A stretch of 64,000 nt of DNA from Watersipora subatra (taxonomy: Eukaryota > Bryozoa > Gymnolaemata > Cheilostomatida > Watersiporidae): contig NC_088708.1 of NCBI RefSeq assembly GCF_963576615.1, forward strand, positions 7,936,001-8,000,000, given 5' to 3'. Positions 56,901 through 64,000 of the stretch are shown here, in pieces. How positions within the stretch are numbered: position 1 is the first letter of the stretch; the number at the start of each line of letters is the position of its first letter. The notes under the pieces were generated by a model. The model was not told where the DNA came from, searched no databases, and saw only the letters and a program-made list of their open reading frames with translations. The translations under genes and the position numbers were made by a program.

Positions 56901-59900
56901 GGAGATGTAGATTATTTCATAAATCGTTTCTAAGGGTCATATGGCTGAAGGCATATAGCTGAACTGAGGCAACCAAGCCAATGCTTTTTCAAGAAGCTCT
57001 GAAGAAGAAGGTGGACAAGGCGAAATAAAACCTCAGTTTGGCCACACAAACTACCCTCCAAGATCATGCGGTTCGGGTAGAGCAGGTGGTTCGAGTGCTC
57101 TGCAGTAACCTATCAGACTCTTACCAGTCTAACATAGCAAAGGATGTGTTTTCCGGTATGCTAAACAACTTCAGCTAAACAACTTACTAGCCATGTCAAC
57201 TCCCATGTTGACCAAGATGGGCTGCTGGTATTGAGTTCTGCCAGATCCGGTCTAGAAAACATCAATAGACTGCAGTTTAGTCTGTGAAAGAGGGGCCAGC
57301 CAAGACCGTCAGCCAGCTTAAACTTCTGGTGCAGCATGTGACAAAGCAGGTTCAGCAGCTGCAGGAGAAACAACACGTGCCTAAGAAAGCCAGCCAAACT
57401 CCTTTGGTGATAGGGCGGTGGGAGCCAGGGGCACATTCGGAAGGACTGCCCACATAAAAAATAACATCCGAACCGGAGAAATGTCCAAGGGCTGCAACAG
57501 CGGTGCCGACTACTGTTTGCGCTAAGGCCCATAACAATTCAAGCTATGGCACAAGGTGTTTCAATCAGCTGACCGGACACGCACAACTAGGCTCGACTCC
57601 AGTGAAAAAGGCTTCAATAAATAATGGGGAATATATACTCAGGATCTACTGCCATATTTACTCAGAATGCGGCAATCTTCTACTATATCCACGTATAATG
57701 GGAAAAGGATGCAAAGGTTTCTGCCATATCTACCCTTAGACTCCCATAGACCCAAAAAAGTCTAGGAGGTCTAGGGGCTGGCCTAAGATTGGCCAAGACC
57801 ACCCTGAGATTTTGTGACAAAGTTTGAGTGAAGACTCGAGGTGACACTGGCAAGACGCTGACATAAATATAGGCCATGGGCTGGAGACCCGTGGCTACCA
57901 AGTACTGAGTATTTTTACAAGCAAAGAAGCTGACCAGAAAACACCTAGAGCAGAGAGGTCAGGAACTCCAGCAACTGCAAAATATCTGGCTATTTTCTCT
58001 AACCTTGCCGGATGGAGTGCTAAAAGCTAAAAATTCGCCACACCATTTGCTCAGATCGCATGCAGTCTGTCTACTAGCTGGACGATAGACCACCCTGTAG
58101 CAAACACATACCTTGGCCTACTCTAAGGTGGGCAAGACAACCAGTCACCTCCTCTGACCTGGTATTGGCCAGAATTAACAGTGACAGTAAAGATACTGGT
58201 CAAGAGTTGCGAGGTGTGCAAAACTGCGAAGCACGGTGACGAAGACAGCCGGAAGGAGGCAGTACACCGGACACACCTGGCAAAAGGTAGCAGTAGACTT
58301 GATAGGGTTACTGCCAATGACCTTAAAGGGTAATAAATGAATATAGGTGTTAACCCATCACTTCACCCGATGGAAGGAGGCTTGGACCCTCTCAGAAACC
58401 ACGGCACCAGTTACTACTGGTGCCAAGGTAACTCCTTTCATACAATGTAACTTCTTGGATGAAAGAGTATTGTGTTACATACATGTAGGTCTGCCAGAAC
58501 AAATCCACACGAATCAAGGCGCTCAGTTCAGGAGTCAACTAATGACTGAGTTGTACAAGTTCTGGCGTGTGGAAAAGTCGTCCACCATTCCATACCACCC
58601 TCAGGCTAATTTTGTAGTAGAGCGCAGTAATCGGCCACTGGGTGACTCACTCTGACTGTTGCTGCTCAACAGAAGCCAAGAGGAATAAGACGCGTTGCGA
58701 TATCAGCTGATGAATACATACCAGGTTACACCACATCCAGCCACAGTGAAGGTGGCAAACATATTAATGCTCAAATGAGAGATGCACTTGCCAAACCAGC
58801 CGGAGTATCATCCTTCACCCATAGAATCTCAGAAACATATGAGTATGTGGTAAAGTTATTAAAAGGCTAGAAAAAGTACATACTACCCTCCGACAGCGCA
58901 AATGAAAATCAGACAGAAAGACAGAGAGGAGCTACTACTTCACATTCTTACAAACTGGGTATGGGTGGCCCATAAGCAAGATAGAGCCTTGGCCATTCAA
59001 GATTTACGAGGCTTGTGACTGGTTAGAAGAAGTGGAAAAGGCTGAACACTCTAAAACAGTGCGGATCTTTCAAATAAATATCAAGACTGAGTCGGCAGAG
59101 CAGCCAACTCCTAACACAAGTTACAGCAAAAAAGACTATTGTGAAAACCGAGCGCTTCATCATTCAGGATACCTGAAACCGGTCAAGGAAGCACTGAAGG
59201 GCTGGCCAAATACTTGTCGCTTCTGTGGCTTCATCATGAGCGTTCGGAGGAGCCGGCAACATGTGCTTTAACATTTCGCATGTCTTTGTGTGTTCCTGCA
59301 GGTGGCAACGTGTGTCAAGAGATTTGGTAATGTGACACTGGAGGCAAGCAGAAATGACAAACTTTCATGTGGTGTCGGTACGCATCCAGGTAGACCGAGC
59401 GACCGTTGTCAGATGGTAAAAGTGGCGCCAAAATAGAGCAGATTGATTGGTGGATGGAGATGATGTTTTGTCGCAGGGGGCCATCCTTTGCAGGAAGAAG
59501 AGTCGTCATGCTAGAATGGACAGCGAGAGTATCGTAAAAGGTAAATGCTTTCATTGTTTCTTATTGTACTCGATGTTAGGCCGTGAGTGGTCACACTTTA
59601 GATTTGTGTCTGGACTTGGTGCATTAGTTGGTATGGCTGGGAGGCATTTGATTTTTTATTCTAATCTCTATGTCTAAATCTATCGTATGCATGGGTGGGA
59701 GATCATCATTTTTTAATTTCTTTTAGTTTTTGATTCAATAAAGATTGATGCTAATCAGATGGACAGCCTTGAACATTGACTTGACAGTTATTGCAGTTTT
59801 AGTGTTCGTACTATTTTTTTTATAAACCCAAATGGAAAGGAAATACTAGCTAGGCAGCAGAATTAATGAGAATATTATTTATTCGAGACTCGAACTTAAA

Positions 59901-62900
59901 ATTTTCATGTTTGTTTTGACTGTCAATGATAATTTCCAAGCCATATACTTTGTCAGTTGCATTATCTTTTTAATTGTAATAATTAATTCCTTATCACTAG
60001 GAGTTTTGTTTCCAGTCTGCACTTAACTAACCGCCTGAACTTAAATAAAATCTATCATTTTAACAATGTGCATTATTTCTTTGAAGCGCTCAAAAACAAA
60101 ATTTTATAATATAGACATTGTTCAAAGCTTTTAGAATGACAATTACCGTACTGATATAGACATTGTTGCTTGAAAATTATACTCTTCGCTGTTCACTCTC
60201 CTCATGTTTGCAGACTGCTCTATATTTTATGTTTCTGTTTAGTTTATAGTTCGTACTCTAATTGATTTTTGTCATCATTGGTAGGTGAAGACACCAAGGA
60301 TGCTGGTTTGGGTTTTTATCACCGATATCATCATCATTGAAATCAAATGAAGATGCAGATTTGGAAATTTTAACACCGACATCATTGAAATCTGATGTTC
60401 GGCAATGCTTTGATACACCACATTAGAAGTAGAAACCACGCTGCTTACTTCTTCCATGTTAGTTATTAATGAGCACGCAATTTACTTGTAGATAGATGTA
60501 GGATTGCAGTCGACGCTGTCGAGTTGAATGTTGTGTTATACACGGTATTGTAATTACATATATAAATAAAATGAATTGTGGTTCATTGCTGAAGACCCGG
60601 GTTTATTCTCAACAAACATAGTATGTGATTTTATGTGTGTCTGTGATTTTGTATTCTATGCTCGCTTTCTACACACTCGTCTAAAATAAAGAATACACAA
60701 TATCCAACTTTAAAGTTTAGAGTTAGGTAGAATGAACCAACAGGTGGATTGTGCAATCCAAATGCCATCCCTTGTGCAAGGGGTGTGCTTAGCACACGGG
60801 ACCCTGTACTCCAATAAAGTAGAGCTGGAGTTGCCTTCCTCCAACTAAGCTGGAGAGTGCTGCACAGCAATGGTAGGTGGAACAAAAATTCATGTGGTTT
60901 CTGTCTCATTTTGCGGTATTTGTTGGTGTGTAAACCAAGCCACATGTTTTTGGGAGTTGTTCTCTCAATGTTAGTATGCGGACAGTATAGGTTTAAACAG
61001 GTGCGGTCTCGGTGTACTGTTGGTGCCCAAAATTGCTCAGCCTTAGGTATATCCTATTGATTGACAAAGCCAAGTGGTTTCCATTCTTAAAAGCGCAAAA
61101 GTGGCTGTTGGAACTCTTTAGAAAACCTACTACGACTACCTCGTAATACGACTTTCTGAAACTGCAAGGAACTGGTAGTGAGGCCAGTCAGAAAGGACAG
61201 GCGCAAGTCACAAGAGGAGCGAAAGAAAAGGCTAGCCAATTCACCGAGTGGCAAGGAACCAACTCGACTCGGTAGCCAACAGAGGAGCCAGCGATGGTCG
61301 GATTGGCCACCTTAGTCAGCCTACCACCAATGCCGGGCCCCTATCAGGATCGGCTCGCCCGGATTCTGGGGTGTAAAACACCCGGCCAATTTTTATATGA
61401 CTGGAAAGAAAAGAAAGCCTGGCAGTAGCTGGGAGGTTGCTGGCACTGGAGCAAACTGGTCAAGGTGACAGCTGACCTAGTCTGGACTAGGAGGGCTGGA
61501 TGACAGGGATTATGTGGAACAAGAGGTTTTCCAACTAGAGCGCTGCCAGGTAGTACCAGCTTTGAGCTTAGCTAATCGCCATTTCAGGGCGATTAGCTAG
61601 GCTCTTGTGAGTTAAAAAACCTTACAACCCTAATGGGAGAGTGTGGCGGCGAACAATAGCCAAACGTAGGGCCAAGGAGACTAGCCAAGCTTGGCCTAGC
61701 AGCCAAGCTGCTAGAGACTCAAATCGGTCCTGCCTGACCGAGGTAAGAAGGGACCAAGCTGGCCCTCGACCCGGCCGGAAGAACAGCCGGTAAGGACGGC
61801 CGGGCCGACAACTGAGTCAGCAGAGGTGAAGACCGACCTGCCACCAAAATGGCAGACAAAACTACTCAGCTGGCAAATGCAATACCAACCAGCTACAGAG
61901 CCAGCAGATAAAAGGCCGAACTGCTACCAAGCCGATCCCTGGATGGACCAACTTACACCGTATCAAACTTTTCTGGAAAAGGGAGAGCCTGCCAGCAGCA
62001 ATCCTATATAAAAAGCATAGACGAGCCAAGCGAGACAAAGGACAAGGAAAACTCATTCTATGCAGTAGATTGTATGCACCCTCTTGACTGTGTTTATTAT
62101 ATATTTGTGAAAATAAATACGTATTACTTTATATACCCAAAGTGGTGTGGTTTCTTGTGGAGTAGTAAAGGGTCACAGTGGATCTTTTACAACTTTAGAT
62201 ATGGCCTATCTGATTTTAATAAAAAATAGTCATTACCTACTATTAGAATAAAATATGGGCTTTGAGATGTGCCTGATAATAATGATATTATAAAACCTGA
62301 ATTTTTACAAACTACAGTATCTAACACAAAATGATAAGGTTTCTATAGTAACAGACAACAAACAACAATTATTAATTTTAGGTTTATAAGGACTTAAAGC
62401 TAAAAACATAATAAATTTATTGCATAATAACTGACACTAATAAAAATTCAACAAAGACTGGCATCAGTGCACACCACTCACGTTTGAAAAAGTTCAATTG
62501 GATACAAGAATTTCTCCTTGAAACAACATCAATAGTTCCACTCCATGGCTCTGGTGGACTGGGTTTCTGAAACCTTCTTGAACCAGTTGGGGAAGCAGCA
62601 TATCTCACACCTGTAAGTTTAGCATAGACATAAGTTGTCTTTCAACAACAGCAGGTTAAACTACTCAGCATGACCATGTTTTTCACCCCTTCCTTGTTCA
62701 TTCATAACCTTAGTAAAATATAAGAAGATAGCAACTAGCATTATCAAACAAGTAAAAAGAAACTGTAATGGTTTTTACTTACCAAGAAACAAGTCAATAG
62801 TCTGACCATCATAGTCAAAACTTTTACCTCGGAGTTGTCTCCCATGTTGAAGTGTAACCAGTGGATCAGCAGTAATAAAACTAGAGAAAAGCAGAGAAAA

Positions 62901-62924
62901 GAGAGCAAGGTAAATGGCCTCCAT
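47938..62924 (-). CDS. gene A: secreted type-B carboxylesterase, 10 exons
   Basis: Exons: 62924-62783, 62610-62482, 54582-54355, 54215-54031, 53781-53528, 50802-50552, 50397-50188, 49645-49519, 49075-48888, 47996-47938 (1773 nt, 590 residues), all introns GT-AG and in phase. Signal peptide [19 protein letters not shown], then [15 protein letters not shown]. Triad by family motif: Ser about 203 in GQSAG, Glu about 324 in FNGQEGG, His about 446 in SANHGEELP; oxyanion HGGGY about 124; Cys in NSCIQ and EDCLFMD likely form the N-terminal disulfide. Ends RPADAVLG, so probably secreted rather than ER-retained. Intron 2 (7.9 kb) holds a degraded gypsy element; other introns hold a 12-bp repeat (5), a purine tract (7) and a 46-47-bp repeat (9). 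Could be a general detoxifying or a specialised esterase; the sequence does not decide. Confidence 0.94.
48020..48775. repeat. 46-47-bp minisatellite in gene A intron 9
   Basis: About 16 copies with landmarks GCTCATACATATTA, CAGTTGTTT and the palindromic AGCAATTGCTAATTG. It starts about 25 bp upstream of the exon 10 acceptor but does not contain it. Confidence 0.95.
49697..49911. repeat. homopurine tract in gene A intron 7
   Basis: About 215 bases almost entirely A and G on the plus strand (GAGAGA and GAAAGA runs); in the gene's sense it is a long pyrimidine tract about 50 bases upstream of exon 8. Open frames across it on both strands are low-complexity by-products. Confidence 0.85.
49981..50018. 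repeat. GCTGCTGCC trinucleotide repeat
   Basis: GCTGCTGCTGCCGCTGCTG-type repeat in gene A intron 7. Confidence 0.85.
51171..51420. repeat. dispersed repeat, CTGTACTACCCG family, copy 2
   Basis: CAGCTGTACTACCCGCCGTT then GCCCGGGTAATAAAAA, the same start as the copies at 31621 and 52187. Gene A intron 5. Confidence 0.65.
51786..52150 (+). repeat. SINE with its A-box region expanded into a 12-bp repeat
   Basis: About 20 copies of CGGTTAGCCTTG (51786-52031) run directly into GTGCGGGTGTTTGCATAC and a B-box-like GGGTTCAATATC near 52068. The repeat resembles a tRNA A box (TGGTTAGC) tandemly multiplied. The frames open through it on both strands (LTAR and NRKA repeats) are not genes. Confidence 0.8.
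52187..52700. repeat. dispersed repeat, CTAGCTGTACTACCC family, copy 3
   Basis: CTAGCTGTACTACCCAACGT and about 500 bp matching 31621-32120; ends near GAATACGACGAT. Confidence 0.75.
52780..52897. repeat. SINE tail fragment
   Basis: GCTATAGCTATAGCCGGAAT followed by ACTTTGAGAAATATATATA, matching the body and tail of the SINE ending at 31620. Confidence 0.5.
55203..55305. repeat. 32-bp repeat, three copies
   Basis: TTATGCATGTCTGTGTGAGA plus TAGAGCCATTAC, three tandem copies in gene A intron 2. Confidence 0.9.
55743..56491 (+). repeat. 5' LTR of the intronic gypsy element (749 bp)
   Basis: Matches the right LTR at both ends but is about 200 bp longer, with extra CTGGCCTTGCC-rich and inverted material in the middle (about 55920-56200). 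Confidence 0.8.
57400..57460 (+). pseudogene. gag zinc-knuckle remnant
   Basis: One frame reads [12 protein letters not shown], the second half of a retroviral-type zinc knuckle. The upstream gag frame (from about 56750) is broken by stops. Confidence 0.55.
58160..58655 (+). pseudogene. gypsy integrase remnant
   Basis: [20 protein letters not shown] is the end of the integrase zinc domain; in another frame 58347-58655 gives [22 protein letters not shown] and [15 protein letters not shown] of the integrase core. The second catalytic Asp (normally in T-D-Q-G) is Asn, and ANG is ANF. Frameshifted and inactive. Confidence 0.85.
59270..61080. other. AT-rich block inside the gypsy element, nothing recognised
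   Basis: Composition unlike the flanking retroelement; includes a polyadenylation-like AATAAA near 60566 and short open frames without motifs. Possibly a later insertion. Confidence 0.35.
61642..62191 (+). repeat. 3' LTR of the intronic gypsy element (550 bp)
   Basis: TGTGGCGGCGAAC...TTTTACA, preceded by the polypurine tract. Confidence 0.85.
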
Positions 62925-63192
62925 CTGAAGGCTGATAATTCTCAGCAGTGATTCAGCTTTTCTCTAGCTTATCATTGAGTAAAGCTTCTATATTTTCCTT
63001 CCTAAAATCAGTCGATGATAACGGTTGACACTAGACTAGGTAAGATAACACTCCATAGCGCTATGTTTTCATGAAACTGTGATAAGCCACGATGTTCAAC
63101 AAGATCTGGTTTAACTTTGTGTATGGCTGATCTGTGACGTATCTAGGAGAATTCAGTGTTTTGTTATATCTCTGAGTAGCATACCTAGTTCA
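62925..63192 (-). promoter_or_regulatory. gene A promoter region, conserved with gene B
   Basis: TATA-like AAAATATAG at 62988-62996, about 65-70 bases before the ATG; blocks TAGCGCTATGTTTTCATG and GTGACGTATCTAGGAG are shared with gene B, which suggests they are functional or recently duplicated. Confidence 0.6.
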
Positions 63193-64000
63193 CATTCAAA
63201 AGAGTATCTAGATTCTAGACACATTTGATCTTTCATTTTCAACTCAGTTAAATAATATATTGTCCTTAATTACTAATCTATCTTTTGCTAATTTAGCTGG
63301 AACAAAAGTTTCCATCAGTTTGTTTTCTAAAGTAGCACAGACTAATGATATGTTTTTGTGTTCATCTTTATAGAGTATTTCGTCAGAAAGTTGTATTGGT
63401 GAAGCATACATGGTCAGAGTAGAGCAAAACTATATATCTTCAGTGAGTGTATTTTGAGGGAGCTTGAAACTTTATATAAAGCTCAGTGTTGATATGCTAG
63501 CACAACTTGCATTTAGTTAAATTCAGTAATACATGTAGATCAGGTTGAAGTGGTTTTGCAGACTCTTGCAAGCTGTCTAAACATAGAGCTCTTTAAGCCT
63601 GTAAGTAGCTAAATACATCAGGAATTGTAGTAGGGTAGGAGTGAAAGAAGAGATCGCTGCACAATGGGGCAGCAGTAAAAACTAAACTAACCGCTCAAAG
63701 GTTGCCACAAAAATAAAGTTGGTGTTATCTTCCTCCTGCGAAGGACTGATAACTACTGACATTTTGAAGCAAAATACTTTGGGAGTTTAAACGTCCTAAT
63801 AAACTTTATTGGATAACTTTATTGATGCCATCTTGATTGGTAAACCAGCAATTGATTCATAGCATTTTTGAAAGCTCTCAAATATTCTACTTACTAGATA
63901 TTATTGTCTCCTCTTACATGTAGGTCTCTAATGCTCTACCTGCTAAATCTCGTTGTTCTAACTACCGATTAGTTTGTTGTTCAAAGAGTATTGCTGACAA
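63193..64000. other. segmentally duplicated block upstream of gene A
   Basis: Matches 45955-47700 without the P-like and TTAA insertions. No gene recognised; runs off the window. Confidence 0.7.

Larger units (their letters stand above)
55743..62191 (+). mobile_element. degraded Ty3/gypsy retrotransposon in gene A intron 2
   Basis: LTRs at 55743-56491 and 61642-62191 (TGTGGYGGCGAAC...CTTTACA or TTTTACA), a primer-binding-like TGGCAGCAGTG at 56496, and a purine tract AATGGGAGAG just before the right LTR. GC-richer than the host sequence. Contains gag and integrase remnants but no reverse transcriptase or RNase H that I could find, so a large internal deletion has occurred. Runs opposite to gene A. 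No clear target duplication. An AT-rich block (59270-61080) unlike the rest probably inserted later. Confidence 0.85.

Overview
The window is animal nuclear DNA: it is AT-rich, has genes split by canonical GT-AG introns, and carries many kinds of transposon and minisatellite. The mix (Ty3/gypsy, P-like, pogo, TTAA-type and hAT-like elements, tRNA-headed SINEs) and the protein style suggest an invertebrate, perhaps a lophotrochozoan such as a bryozoan or mollusc. The species assignment is inference only.

The host content is a head-to-tail tandem array of secreted type-B carboxylesterase (cholinesterase-like) genes, all on the minus strand. Reading in the direction of transcription these are gene A (62924 to 47938), gene B (40597 to 30188), gene C (22583 to 14027) and gene D (9537 to 8587). 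I rebuilt A, B and C exon by exon. Each has ten coding exons, all introns start GT and end AG, phases agree throughout, and the products are 590, 586 and 592 residues. Each has a signal peptide, a HGGGY oxyanion-hole motif, a GxSAG nucleophile, an acidic residue (Glu in A and B, Asp in C) and a catalytic-region His. D has only exons 1-3, and its homology to C stops at the exon 3 donor. A short exon-6 relic at 9950-10001 shows that at least one more copy once existed. Genes A and B, with about 250 bp of promoter and further upstream sequence, form a segmental duplication.

Layout: 1-1403 non-coding with a small foldback element; 1404-6356 a young, nearly intact Ty3/gypsy element with 5-bp target duplications and one in-frame TGA; 6961-7950 a TIR element; 8587-9537 gene D; 9950-11219 exon relic, P-like element end and a 34-bp minisatellite; 11220-14026 nothing recognised; 14027-22583 gene C with two TTAA-type elements in its introns; 23497-25977 a TTAA element split by a pogo element; 26502-29770 a 19-bp satellite with higher-order structure; 30188-40597 gene B; 40869-45954 a 5.1-kb P-like transposon; 46604-47481 another TTAA element; 47938-62924 gene A, whose second intron holds a degraded gypsy element (55743-62191); 62925-64000 the promoter and upstream block matching that of gene B.

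The most unusual observation is in gene B. Two different minisatellites appear to have grown out of splice junctions. A 33-bp array repeats the exon 7 donor and a 38-bp array repeats the exon 10 acceptor, so the gene carries tandem runs of decoy splice sites directly beside the real ones.
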